A DNA stretch of 64,000 nucleotides from UBA6522 sp965205045 (GTDB lineage Bacteria > Pseudomonadota > Gammaproteobacteria > Steroidobacterales > Rariloculaceae). Within the stretch, counting starts at the first letter, position 1; each line of letters opens with the position of its first letter. Location of the stretch: the NCBI GenBank assembly GCA_965205045.1, contig OZ242031.1, forward strand, positions 5,022,001 to 5,086,000. The letters run 5' to 3'. This document shows positions 16,712 to 26,107 of this stretch, in pieces. Both the position numbers and the translations under genes were made by a program. Below the pieces are notes generated by a model that had not been told where the DNA came from, searched no databases, and was given only the letters and a program-made list of their open reading frames with translations.

Positions 16712-17719
16712 ATGAAAGCCGGACAAGGAATCAGCGAACAACCGTTCAACCGGCGCAGCGCAATCCTGGGAACCGCCGCTGCCGGCCTTCTGGCCGCGCA
16801 TCCGCGGCTGCCGGCGCAATCGCAAGAGAATGAGAATGCGCGCGGCCCCACCGTGTGGCTCGACATGGACCAGGCGCAACTGGACGACGCCTACACCAAC
16901 CGGGTCTACGCGCCGAACATCGACCGGGTCGCGGAGCAGATCGAACTCAGGAACGCGCTGGCGAAGGCCCGCCTGGGCCCGCCGAGGCGATTCGAGTACG
17001 GACCGGGGGACATGGAATCGATGGATGTCTACGCACCGGACCGCACGGGTGTCCCGCTGTTCGTGTACATCCACGGGGGCACCTGGCGCTTCGGAACCGG
17101 GGATCAGTACGCGTATCTGGCCGAACCCTACGTGCAGGCGGGCGCGGCCATGACCCTGCTCGATTTCTCGTTCGTGGAGCAGGCCGAGAACGGGCTGCCG
17201 ACCCTCGTACGACAGGTTCGGGACGCGGTGGCGTGGTTGTATCGAAACGCCGAATCGATCGGCGCGGACCCGCGACAAATCCACGTTTGCGGGCACTCCT
17301 CCGGCGGACACCTGGCCGGCATGGTGCTGACCACCGATTGGGAAGGGAGCTACGGCCTGCCCCCCGACATTGTCAGGAGTGGTCTCTGCGCCAGCGGCAT
17401 GTACGATCTGGAACCCGTGCGGCTGTCGTGGCGCAATTCGTTCCTGGGCCTTGACGATGAGTTGGTCGAAGCGCTGAGTCCGCAGCGCCATATCGGCCGC
17501 CTCTCGGCGCCGTTGATCGTAGCCTACGGCACATACGAGACACCGGAATTCCAACGCCAGGCCCGGGACTTCGCGGCTGCCGTGTCGGCGGCGGGCAAGC
17601 CGGTTCGGATCATCGCCGGCACAGGCTACAACCACTTCGAGGTCAGGGACACGCTGGGGAATCCGTTCGGCCTGCTGGGCCACGCGGCCCTGTCCCAGAT
17701 GAACCTGACACCGGCCTGA
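16712..17719 (+). CDS. Exported alpha/beta hydrolase, kynurenine-formamidase-like
   Basis: 335 residues. The N-terminus FNRRSAILGTAAAGLLAAHP is a Tat-type signal. The oxyanion motif is HGGTW (about 121-125), the nucleophile elbow GHSSG with Ser196, the likely acid Glu276 in GTYETPEF and the base His308 in YNHFEV. This order and the HGGxW motif match the arylformamidase branch of the carboxylesterase type-B/HSL-like hydrolases. It starts 16 bases after the RidA-like gene with GGAGG in front, so it is translationally linked. Export makes tryptophan catabolism unlikely; an ester or amide in the periplasm is more plausible. Confidence 0.87.
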   Translation: MKAGQGISEQPFNRRSAILGTAAAGLLAAHPRLPAQSQENENARGPTVWLDMDQAQLDDAYTNRVYAPNIDRVAEQIELRNALAKARLGPPRRFEYGPGDMESMDVYAPDRTGVPLFVYIHGGTWRFGTGDQYAYLAEPYVQAGAAMTLLDFSFVEQAENGLPTLVRQVRDAVAWLYRNAESIGADPRQIHVCGHSSGGHLAGMVLTTDWEGSYGLPPDIVRSGLCASGMYDLEPVRLSWRNSFLGLDDELVEALSPQRHIGRLSAPLIVAYGTYETPEFQRQARDFAAAVSAAGKPVRIIAGTGYNHFEVRDTLGNPFGLLGHAALSQMNLTPA

Positions 17720-17824
17720 GCAGGGCCGGACGAGAACGCAACCCATGCTGGTCCACACGTACAGCCCGCTGTGCACCTGAGCCGATACGGACAAAGACGC
17801 AGCACTGCCGGAGGAGCAAACGCC

Positions 17825-18658
17825 ATGTCGAGGAACTCAAATTCAATAGGTATCGTGCAGATCGCAGCGCTGTTGATGCTTTCGGTTAACGGCGGCGTTA
17901 CCTGGGCGGACACATCGGAGGAACTTCGCGCCGCCATCGATTCACCGCTGCGCACGCCGGCGAATGCGGCGCGGGACGCGTTTCGGCATCCGTACGAAAC
18001 GCTGATGTTCTTCGGGATACAGCCCGACATGACGGTCGCGGAAATCGACCCCGGCACAGGCACCTGGTACATGGAGATCCTGGCCCCGTTTCTGAGGCAG
18101 AGCGGTACATACTACGCGGTGGGGGACGACCCGGAGGCGGATCTGGACACCTATGATCGGCAGAATTACGAAGCCTTCCTGAAAAAGGTTGAAGACAACC
18201 CTGCCTTGTTTGCCGGGGCGCGGATCGCCGCGTTCGCCCCGCTGCGCAAGGACATTGCGCCGGCCGAGAGCGTGGACCTGGTCCTTACGTTCCGGAGCCT
18301 GCACAACTGGCTGGAAGACGGCATTGCAGACGCCGCGTTTTCCGCCTTCTACAGGGCGCTGAAGCCGGGCGGCATTCTGGGCGTAGTGCAGCACAGGGCC
18401 AACGACGCGGAACCCCAGGACCTGCGGGCGCCCAACGGGTACGTGCATGAATGGCACGTGATCGATCTGGCCGAAGCCGCCGGTTTCAGCCTTGCCGCGA
18501 GGTCGGAGATCAATGCCAATTCGAACGACACCAAGGACTATCCGGGCGGTGTCTGGGAACTGCCGCCGACCCTGGACGTCCCCGACGCCGAGCAAGCGCT
18601 GCGCATCGAGGTGGGCGAGAGCGACCGGATGACGCTCAGGTTCGTCAAGCCCAAGTAA
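17825..18658 (+). CDS. Exported class I SAM-dependent methyltransferase-like protein
   Basis: 277 residues from the ATG at 17825 (GGAGGAG upstream), with a Sec signal ending near GVTWAD. The Rossmann core shows motif I as AEIDPGTGTWYMEILAPFL, then YYAVGDDPEAD, the motif IV-like SVDLVLTFRSLHNW and the post-core ALKPGGILGVVQHRA. This group of signal-peptide-bearing methyltransferases is common in proteobacteria and its substrate is unknown. SAM is not known to be present in the periplasm, so either the signal is not cleaved or the fold has another role. It follows the hydrolase gene by about 105 bases in the same direction. Confidence 0.87.
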   Translation: MSRNSNSIGIVQIAALLMLSVNGGVTWADTSEELRAAIDSPLRTPANAARDAFRHPYETLMFFGIQPDMTVAEIDPGTGTWYMEILAPFLRQSGTYYAVGDDPEADLDTYDRQNYEAFLKKVEDNPALFAGARIAAFAPLRKDIAPAESVDLVLTFRSLHNWLEDGIADAAFSAFYRALKPGGILGVVQHRANDAEPQDLRAPNGYVHEWHVIDLAEAAGFSLAARSEINANSNDTKDYPGGVWELPPTLDVPDAEQALRIEVGESDRMTLRFVKPK

Positions 18659-18799
18659 GCCCAACTGGGCCTGGGTAAGCCCAACTGGGCCCAGGCAAGC
18701 CCGGGTAGAGACCGCCGGGCGATCGTGCCGCGTTGCCGCTGGTGATCATCGGCAACGTCCTGCAGCGTAAACCCGGGTAGAGACCGCCCGAGCGATCGT
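18656..18799. repeat. Tandem and dispersed short repeats downstream of the methyltransferase gene
   Basis: Two 20-bp units start at the stop codon (18656-18675 and 18676-18695, each beginning TAAGCCCAACTGGGC). Their arms CCTGGG and CCCAGG can fold into a hairpin at 18670-18695. A second repeat, CCCGGGTAGAGACCGCC plus GCGATCGT, occurs at about 18700-18726 and 18772-18799. The rest of the gap to 19098 holds nothing else I can identify. The hairpin could act as a transcription barrier but has no T-run. Confidence 0.6.
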
Positions 18800-19098
18800 T
18801 CCTGCCCGCGCCTGCCCGCGCCCGGTGTCGACGCTGACCCGTTTTTCGCCAAACGAAGCGAGCCATCCCGCGGCTCTCGGGCGAATTTAATTTCGCCGAA
18901 AGGAATTCGTAATGTCCCTGTTGCTATCGTTTTTGTGTGCGCCTCGGAATGTTGTTTCCGTGCATCACGAACGGGACGGGCGACGCAGCCCGTTCCTTTT
19001 GCGTGATCCCGGTGCGGCCTGGCTGACAACTTTCGGAGGCGCTCGTTTGATTCGGCTTGTTGTCGAATCGAGAGAATCACACACTGGAGGATACGGGT

Positions 19099-21750
19099 AT
19101 GGACTGGGGGAAAAGCATTCGGGTTCTGACAATGGTGGCCTGCACGGCAGCCCTTCTCGGCCCTGACACCGGGAAAGCCCAAACGGCGGCCGACGTGGTG
19201 CTGGAGGAAGTCGTGGTCACGGCCCGGCGGCGAACGGAAAGTCTCGAGGACCTGCCCATGTCGGTTGTCGCTATCACGGGCGAGGCACTTCAGACACAGG
19301 GCATTTTCAACACGCAGCAGATTTCGGATTACGTCGCCAACGTGAGCCTGTCCGAGTCCGACACCATGGGCCAGTCCCAGATCTTCATCCGCGGCATCGG
19401 CGGCGGCTTCTCGAACCCGGTGGCCATTTTCGGCACCGGCATGTACATCGACGGCCACTACCTCCCGGGGTCGATCTCGACCTACATGAGCACCGTGGAC
19501 GTGGAGCGGGTGGAGGTCCTGCGCGGCCCGCAGGGGACGCTGTTCGGCAAGAACGTCACCGGAGGCGCCGTCAACATCGTGACGACCAAGCCCCAGAACG
19601 AATTCGATGCGGACATCACGCTGCGTGCCGGCCAGTACGGCCAGCAGGACCTGCGTGGCATGGTAAACGTCCCGATCACGGACAACCTTTACAGCCGCTT
19701 TACGGTGGCTTCCGAAACCTCCGACGGCTGGGTGACCAACCGCATCACCGGCGCCACCGTCGACTACCAGGACGCCCTGGCCATACGCGGGGCATTGAGA
19801 TACGAACCCAACGACAATTGGACGCTCGACCTTGCGGTCAACAACGAGCGCCAGCGCCACGGGCAGAACCCCTCCTCCTGCCGTGTGCGGCCTGACCAGG
19901 ATGTGGTCGATGCGCTGGCCAACATGAGCCCCGGGGGAGAGGACGAAGAGGGCAATCCGCTGCTGCCGGGCGACGATCCCGCCGTGCTCGCGGCGCACCC
20001 GCCGCAGGTCTACACCGGGCCGACCTACGACGACGGCGTCGGGTCCGACGGGGGCCTGCTCGAAGTCGGGGAGGACATGTATGCCGACGTCGGCGGGTCC
20101 GCGGAAAACCTGTTCCCGGGGGGCACGCTGGCAATGTGGGAGCATTGCAACACCGACCTTGCGGCGGGGGATTTCGCCGTCTCGGACGAACTCGACGAGT
20201 GGACCAGTTCCGATACCGCATCCGCATTCTTCGCGGCCAACTGGGACTCCGGGGGTCCGGTGGGTGGGTTCGACAACCTTCGGTTGAAATTCAACGCGTC
20301 GTGGCGGGACACCGACTACGCCTACCTGATCGATCTGGACAACACGCCCCTGCACGTGAAGGTGCAGGGTCAGCCGGGCGTGGGCAACCACAGCACGACC
20401 GACAACCTCGAATTCATCTTCGATGCGGACGTGAACGACCGGTTTTCGTTCCTGGTCGGCCTGTACTCCTTCGGCGAAGTTTCCAGCACGGGTAACGGCG
20501 AATGCTGGCGCCTGCTGACGCGGGACTTCCTTCCCAATCTCAGCAGCGACCCGCAGGTACCCTGTCCGATGAGCAACGGCGGGCTGGTGTTCTCCGGGTC
20601 CACGACCGGTCTCGACGAGGGGTTTTTCCAGCAAGTTTACGTCGCCAACGACTCGACCGCGGTCTTCGGTCACATGAACTACACGCTCAATGAATCCTGG
20701 GACCTGGAACTGGGCGCACGCTGGACCCAGGACAAACGCGATTTCAATATCATTGAATTCCCGTTCGAATGTGTGGCCACCAACCCGAAAGCGCTGTGCA
20801 CCGGCACCCCGATCATCAACGCGGATGCGTTCGACCAAGGCGGGTTCTACAATGCGGCGCAGGCGACGTTCGACGAGGTCACGCCGATGATCAGCCTGTC
20901 CCGGGACCTGGACGTCGTCAGCGACGCCCTTCAGGACGGCCTGTTCTACGTGCTGGTATCGGAGGGTTTCCTGACCGGTTCCTTCAACGACGAACTCAAT
21001 CCCACCGTCGATCCGACGCTGGCGCCCTACGTCGTGTACCAGCCGGAACTGGTGCGCAACTACGAGATCGGTTTCAAGGGCACGTTCGCCGACGGACGCG
21101 CCCGGCTGAACGCGGACATCTTCTACATGGACTACACCGACAAGCAGGAAGAACTGGAGATTCCCAACCCCAATCCCGCCGGCGGCGAGGAGTTCATCGA
21201 ATTCGTCACCAACGCCTCCCAGGTGGACATCACCGGGATCGAACTGGAGTTTCGGGCCAGCCCGTGGGACGGGGGCTTTCTCACCGTGGACGCCAGCCGT
21301 CTGGTCAACGAGTACGGCGAGTTCCTGGTGCCCGACGTCGACAACCCGGGCGAATTCATCGACCTCACGAATTCGGCCATCGAGGACAGAACCCCGGAAT
21401 GGACACTCAACACCTCCGTCGGGCACACGTTCGTGCTGGGCAACGGAGCGCAAATCACCTCCCAATTCGGTGTCTACGCCCAGGCCGGCTACGAGTGGCT
21501 GACCGACGAACTGGATTCGCCGGACAGTTTCTGCTTTCAGGACAGCTATTCCAAGGTGCGGGCGCGGGTGACGTGGCTACCGCCCGTGAACGGTGGGTTG
21601 GACTGGGAGGCCTCGCTGTTCGGGAGCAACATCACCGACGAGCGGTATCTGGCGGACTGCAAGGTGGAGGATCCGTCCGGGACGTATGTGGTGCGGTATG
21701 ACCCGCCGTCGCGGTGGGGGCTGGAGTTCGTGGCGCGGTTCGGAAATTGA
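19099..21750 (+). CDS. TonB-dependent outer-membrane receptor
   Basis: 883 residues from the ATG at 19099, preceded by TGGAGGA and followed by a Sec signal (to GKAQ). The TonB box region is LEEVVVTARRR, the plug follows with DLPMSVVAITGEAL, QIFIRGIGG and the typical VERVEVLRGPQGTLFGKNVTG. A beta-barrel with many aromatic and acidic turns makes up the rest, ending in Phe-Gly-Asn. Cys pairs in the extracellular-loop region suggest disulphides. The sequence style is that of receptors for small natural products (CirA/FecA-type annotations). It lies between the exported-enzyme operon and the sugar-oxidation cluster; the substrate is unknown. Confidence 0.93.
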   Translation: MDWGKSIRVLTMVACTAALLGPDTGKAQTAADVVLEEVVVTARRRTESLEDLPMSVVAITGEALQTQGIFNTQQISDYVANVSLSESDTMGQSQIFIRGIGGGFSNPVAIFGTGMYIDGHYLPGSISTYMSTVDVERVEVLRGPQGTLFGKNVTGGAVNIVTTKPQNEFDADITLRAGQYGQQDLRGMVNVPITDNLYSRFTVASETSDGWVTNRITGATVDYQDALAIRGALRYEPNDNWTLDLAVNNERQRHGQNPSSCRVRPDQDVVDALANMSPGGEDEEGNPLLPGDDPAVLAAHPPQVYTGPTYDDGVGSDGGLLEVGEDMYADVGGSAENLFPGGTLAMWEHCNTDLAAGDFAVSDELDEWTSSDTASAFFAANWDSGGPVGGFDNLRLKFNASWRDTDYAYLIDLDNTPLHVKVQGQPGVGNHSTTDNLEFIFDADVNDRFSFLVGLYSFGEVSSTGNGECWRLLTRDFLPNLSSDPQVPCPMSNGGLVFSGSTTGLDEGFFQQVYVANDSTAVFGHMNYTLNESWDLELGARWTQDKRDFNIIEFPFECVATNPKALCTGTPIINADAFDQGGFYNAAQATFDEVTPMISLSRDLDVVSDALQDGLFYVLVSEGFLTGSFNDELNPTVDPTLAPYVVYQPELVRNYEIGFKGTFADGRARLNADIFYMDYTDKQEELEIPNPNPAGGEEFIEFVTNASQVDITGIELEFRASPWDGGFLTVDASRLVNEYGEFLVPDVDNPGEFIDLTNSAIEDRTPEWTLNTSVGHTFVLGNGAQITSQFGVYAQAGYEWLTDELDSPDSFCFQDSYSKVRARVTWLPPVNGGLDWEASLFGSNITDERYLADCKVEDPSGTYVVRYDPPSRWGLEFVARFGN

Positions 21751-21776
21751 GCCAATGGAATTCGTAAGCTCAATTT
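21744..21776 (+). terminator. Hairpin at the end of the TonB receptor gene
   Basis: A 9-bp perfect stem, AAATTGAGC (21744-21752) and GCTCAATTT (21768-21776), overlaps the stop codon. There is only a short T-run, so termination strength is uncertain. Confidence 0.45.
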
Positions 21777-22314
21777 ATTGGCTTACGCCGGCAACGCGCG
21801 CATGATCGGCTTGTTCCTGCTGATCCTGTTCCCGCTGACCGCCGTCATCGGTTTGTTCAGCCTGCCGGAACGTGATTCACCCGATCACCCTCGTCTGGGC
21901 ATCAGGCGTGGCGCGGGGATCGCTTTGCAGCCTCGTTACAGGTTCGTGAACAACCAGCAGTTCTCATTTTGGCTGTTTCATGAGTTTGTTCCGTTGCGTG
22001 GCGATGGTGGGGTTCGGGTCGGGTTGGTGGCTTGGGGGCGCGGTTTGCTTATGGTTTTACGGCGGCCGTGGCGGCGGTTGCGCCCCCGGCGCGGGCGCCG
22101 GCCGGTGCGTGGCAGGCCGCCCGACCGCTCAGGCGGGCGCCGTCGCGAACTCTTCCACGGCTATCCCCCCGGCGCGTTACCCGAGCCTGATTTCACCCAT
22201 GGATTGGATTTTGCTGGAGAGCCAAACTTCCTATATCCTCAACAACCAGAACGAACTTCCAATATCCTCAATAATTAGAACTCTCACGCGCGGGACGCAA
22301 AAGGGGGGTAAGCC
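21777..22314. other. Intergenic region, possible remnant of a membrane-protein gene
   Basis: About 540 bases. Near its start one frame reads RMIGLFLLILFPLTAV, one hydrophobic helix, but the frame then turns into low-complexity Arg/Gly sequence. It could be the tail of a deleted transporter or chance. The last 60 bases carry the imperfect repeat TTCC-TATCCTCAA-AA (about 22227 and 22257). Confidence 0.35.
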
Positions 22315-24516
22315 ATGGCAACAAGAAAAATCCTCTCTCTGATTTTTACGGGAATTCTTCCACTCACGTTCATTGCCTGCGGCTCCGAGGACGGGCAAGA
22401 GCCATCCCAGCCGGATGCCGGTCTTCAGGCACCGGCCGGCGGCGGTGTCCAGATAGAAAGTGACGATATCGGCGGCACGGTGACCGGCCCGGGCGGTCCC
22501 GAAGCCGGTGTCTGGGTCATCGCCGAGACCCACGATCTCGGGACGCGCTACGCCAAGACCGTGGTCACCGACGACCAGGGCCACTACCTCATCCCCGACC
22601 TGCCCGAGGCCGGTTACGACATCTGGGTGCGCGGTTACGGCCTGGTGGATTCCGAAAAAACCCAGGCCTCACCGGGCGCCAACCTGGACCTCATGGCGGT
22701 GCCCGCCCCCAATGAAGCGGCGGCAGCGCACTACTACCCGGCCGGCCACTGGTTCTCCCTGCTGGAATTGCCGGACAGGAGCGAATTCCCCGGCACCGGT
22801 CCGGCGGGCAACGGCTTCAGCCCCGACGTCGAGCACCAGGCGGACTTTATCCGCCTCATCACCTCCGGAAGCTGCCTGAGCTGTCATCAGATGGGCAATG
22901 AAGCGACACGGGAATTCCCGCCCCTGTTCAGCGGTTATGATTCCTCCGCCGATGCCTGGGCGCGCCGCATCCTGTCCGGTCAAGCCGGAGAATCCATGGT
23001 CCGCACCCTGGCCGGCTTGGGAATGGAAGGCACCATCCGCATGTTCGCCGACTGGACCGACCGCATCGCCGCCGGCGAACTGCCGCCGGCGCCGACCCGG
23101 CCGCAGGGATTGGAACGCAACGTGGTCGTCACCCAATGGGACTGGGCCGATCCCACCGCCTATCTCCATGACCTGGTCTCCACCGACCGGCGCGACCCCA
23201 CCGTCAACGCCTATGGCAAACTCTACGGTGCCCTGGAAGCAAGCGCCGACTACCTGCCGGTGCTCGACCCCGTCAATCACACCCTGGACCAGATTCCATT
23301 GACCATGATGGACCCCGAGGCGGGCCCCGTCTCCGGTCCTCCCCTGGCGGAATCCCCTTTTTGGGGCGATGAAGCCATCTGGGATTCCAGGGCCAACGTG
23401 CACAACCCCATGCTGGACGAAGAGGGCCGGGTGTGGATCACCGCCCGGGTGCGCGGCAGGGACAACCCCGACTGGTGCCGGGAGGGCTCGGACCATCCCT
23501 CCGCCCAGGTCTTCCCCCTGGAGGGCTCGGGACGCCAGTTGGGCGTGTACGATCCGGCCAGCGGGGAATACACGCATATCGATACCTGCTTTGGCACCCA
23601 CCACCTGATGTTCGCCGAGGATGCAAATAACACCCTGTGGACCAGCGGCGGCGGCCCGGTGATCGGTTGGCTGGACGCGGAACAATTCCTGGAAACCGGT
23701 GACGCCGCGGCCTCCCAGGGATGGACGCTGTTGATCCTGGACACCAACGGCAACGGCGTGCGCGACGCGGACTACGTGGAACCCGGCGACGCCGTGGACC
23801 CCACCAGGGACAAGCGCATCCATCCCGGCAGCTACTACGCCGTGGCTCCCGCGCCGGACGGTTCCGTGTGGGGGACGATGCTCGGCTACCCCGGCGCCGT
23901 GGTCCGGCTGGCGCCGGGCGACAACCCCACCGAGACCGCCCTGACCGAGTACTACGAACTGCCGGTGGATGAAAACGGCGATCCCATCGAGGGTTTCACC
24001 CCCCGCGGCGGGGACATCGACCGCGACGGCGTGGCCTGGGTGGCCCTGGCCAGCGGCCACATGGGCAGCTTCGACCGCCGCAAGTGCGAGGGCCCCCTGA
24101 ACGGTCCCCAGGCCACCGGCCAGCACTGCCCCGAGGGCTGGAGCTTCTACACGGAGCCCCTGCCTCAGTTCAAGAACCTGGACCTGTCCGGCAGCTCCGA
24201 AGGCAGCTACTATACCTGGGTAGACCAGTTCAACGCCCTGGGTCTTGGGGAAAACATCCCCATCAACACCGGCAACCAGAGCGACGCCTTGCTGGTGCTC
24301 AATGACGGAGAGTGGCTGAGAATGCGCGTGCCCTACCCTATGGGCTTCTACACCAAGTGGATGGACGGCCGCATCGACGATCCCGACGCCGGCTGGAAAG
24401 GCCGGGGCATCTGGGCTTCCTTCAGCAGCCGCACGCCCTTCCACATGGAAACCGGGGAAGGCACCACCGGCCAGGTGTTCCATTTCCAGATGCGGCCGGA
24501 CCCGCTGAGCAATTGA
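22315..24516 (+). CDS. Haem-containing lipoprotein with carboxypeptidase-regulatory and beta-propeller parts
   Basis: 733 residues. A lipoprotein signal ends LTFIAC (Cys22). Residues about 50-130 form a CarboxypepD_reg-like domain (GGTVTGPGGPEAGVWVIAETHD with VVTDDQGHYLIPDLPEAGYD). A single c-type haem motif CLSCH is at 187-191. From about 310 onward repeated segments like VWITARVRG, VWGTMLGYPG and VAWVALASGHMG suggest a streptogramin-lyase/SMP-30-like propeller. It probably acts in the periplasm as an electron-transfer or lactone/sugar-oxidising protein beside the PQQ dehydrogenase cluster. A good ribosome site (GGGGGG) precedes the ATG. Exact function unknown. Confidence 0.85.
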   Translation: MATRKILSLIFTGILPLTFIACGSEDGQEPSQPDAGLQAPAGGGVQIESDDIGGTVTGPGGPEAGVWVIAETHDLGTRYAKTVVTDDQGHYLIPDLPEAGYDIWVRGYGLVDSEKTQASPGANLDLMAVPAPNEAAAAHYYPAGHWFSLLELPDRSEFPGTGPAGNGFSPDVEHQADFIRLITSGSCLSCHQMGNEATREFPPLFSGYDSSADAWARRILSGQAGESMVRTLAGLGMEGTIRMFADWTDRIAAGELPPAPTRPQGLERNVVVTQWDWADPTAYLHDLVSTDRRDPTVNAYGKLYGALEASADYLPVLDPVNHTLDQIPLTMMDPEAGPVSGPPLAESPFWGDEAIWDSRANVHNPMLDEEGRVWITARVRGRDNPDWCREGSDHPSAQVFPLEGSGRQLGVYDPASGEYTHIDTCFGTHHLMFAEDANNTLWTSGGGPVIGWLDAEQFLETGDAAASQGWTLLILDTNGNGVRDADYVEPGDAVDPTRDKRIHPGSYYAVAPAPDGSVWGTMLGYPGAVVRLAPGDNPTETALTEYYELPVDENGDPIEGFTPRGGDIDRDGVAWVALASGHMGSFDRRKCEGPLNGPQATGQHCPEGWSFYTEPLPQFKNLDLSGSSEGSYYTWVDQFNALGLGENIPINTGNQSDALLVLNDGEWLRMRVPYPMGFYTKWMDGRIDDPDAGWKGRGIWASFSSRTPFHMETGEGTTGQVFHFQMRPDPLSN

Positions 24517-24650
24517 CGATTCACGCGATAAGCGGCAATTTCCACGGCGAAGTACAGGAAGAGTAAACTTCCTTTTTACCCAGGTTCAGCAGCAGATGAA
24601 CGTATTGACACCAAAGGACAAGGCCGGAATGGCCGGGATGAGGTACTGAG

Positions 24651-25988
24651 ATGAAAAGAATTCTCCGCGTCGCAGCATTGATATACGCCTGCACATTCTT
24701 GACGGTCGGCGCTCAGGCCAATGACTTTGTTATTCGTGAATTTGTAAAACAGGAACTGACCCCCGCCTATTGGTCGGAAGGCGCCGACTTCGGCGACTTT
24801 AATCAGGATGGTCATCTGGATGTCGTCAGTGGACCGCACATATTCCTGGGGCCCGACTTCAATCACCGTTACGAATACTATCCGGCGGTGGCGCCGACCA
24901 AGCGGCAGCCAAACGATCATTCGATTTACTCCAATGACAATTTCTTTTCATTCGTCTTCGATTTCAATGCGGACGGCTGGCCTGATGTCATGACAGTGGG
25001 ACTTCCCAATACCGAGGCTTACTGGTACCAGAACCCGGGCAACTCTTTCAGCGGTCCGGCCCCGGACCGGCCGGACCACTGGGTGCGCCACTTTGTCATA
25101 GATCATGTTGCCAACGAATCACCTGAATTCGGAGACATTACCGGCGATGGAGTGCCTGAACTGTTGATGGCCTACAGCGTACATTACGGCTATGCCTCGC
25201 CGAACCCTGTAGCTCCGACGCTTCCCTGGATCTTTCACCCGATATCGACCAGCGAAGAGGTGGTTCATCACTACACCCACGGCATGGGCTACGGGGATGT
25301 CGACGGCGACGGACGCATGGACCTTCTGCACGGGGAAGGATGGTTGCAACAACCCTCCTCCCTGCAAGGCGATCCGGATTGGGCTTTTCACCCCTTCCCA
25401 TTCTTTGATCGGAGCGGAGAAAATCCGTTCGATGGTTTGAGGGGGGGCGCCCAGATGTTCGCCTATGACGTGAATGGCGACGGGCTCAACGACGTCATCA
25501 CCAGCCTGGACTCTCACGGTTGGGGCCTGAGCTGGTTCGAACAGAGCCGTACCGGAGATGAGATCACCTTTCAGGAGCATAGTATCCTGAGCAAGCAGGA
25601 GACAAATACCGACAACCCTTATGGGGTTCAATTTTCCCAGCTCCACGCAGTAGATCTTGTCGATGTCGATGACGACGGTCTGATGGACATTGTGACCGGA
25701 AAGACCTACCGGGCTCACGACTTCGGCGACCCCGGGTCCCGGCAGGCCCCGGTGATCTATTATTTCCGGCTCACGCGCCAGGATGGCCAGGCAGAATTCG
25801 TTCCTCATCTGATCGACGACCAGGCGGGCATCGGACGGCGACTGGCAAGCGGAGACCTCAATGGAGATGGGCTGATCGATTTGGTGGTCGGCAATAAATT
25901 CGGGACGTTTGTCTTTACCCAAACGGTTCGAAACGTCGACCAGGAGGAATGGGAAAAGGCCCAGCCTGTCCGAATCCAGGATTTTTGA
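24651..25988 (+). CDS. Secreted VCBS/FG-GAP repeat protein
   Basis: 445 residues with a Sec signal to GAQAN. Calcium-binding repeat motifs of the FG-GAP/VCBS type recur: DFNQDGHLDVV, DFNADGWPDVM, DVDGDGRMDLL, DVNGDGLNDVI, DVDDDGLMDIV, DLNGDGLIDLV. Together they predict a seven-bladed beta-propeller. Such proteins occur with ThuA/DUF1080 and PQQ proteins in sugar-processing loci and may bind polysaccharide or partner enzymes. It follows the haem lipoprotein by 134 bases on the same strand. GC content is lower than in the first 20 kb. No catalytic residues are evident. Confidence 0.9.
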   Translation: MKRILRVAALIYACTFLTVGAQANDFVIREFVKQELTPAYWSEGADFGDFNQDGHLDVVSGPHIFLGPDFNHRYEYYPAVAPTKRQPNDHSIYSNDNFFSFVFDFNADGWPDVMTVGLPNTEAYWYQNPGNSFSGPAPDRPDHWVRHFVIDHVANESPEFGDITGDGVPELLMAYSVHYGYASPNPVAPTLPWIFHPISTSEEVVHHYTHGMGYGDVDGDGRMDLLHGEGWLQQPSSLQGDPDWAFHPFPFFDRSGENPFDGLRGGAQMFAYDVNGDGLNDVITSLDSHGWGLSWFEQSRTGDEITFQEHSILSKQETNTDNPYGVQFSQLHAVDLVDVDDDGLMDIVTGKTYRAHDFGDPGSRQAPVIYYFRLTRQDGQAEFVPHLIDDQAGIGRRLASGDLNGDGLIDLVVGNKFGTFVFTQTVRNVDQEEWEKAQPVRIQDF

Positions 25989-26107
25989 CACCGGTAACTG
26001 CCAGTAATAGCCAAAGCCGGTCTGCTTTGCCCTTTTCCCGGGGATTTTCGCCCAGCCGGTACCGGAGTCGGCATTGGCCGCCCGACTCCTGAGTGTGTCA
26101 GTGACGT

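Noticed and set aside
18656..18799. CRISPR array
   Set aside because: Units are only two copies each, adjacent or irregularly spaced, with no unique spacers and no cas genes in the window.
21778..22278. A 166-residue membrane protein gene
   Set aside because: Only one helix is convincing; the remainder is low-complexity Arg/Gly sequence and the start lacks a ribosome site.
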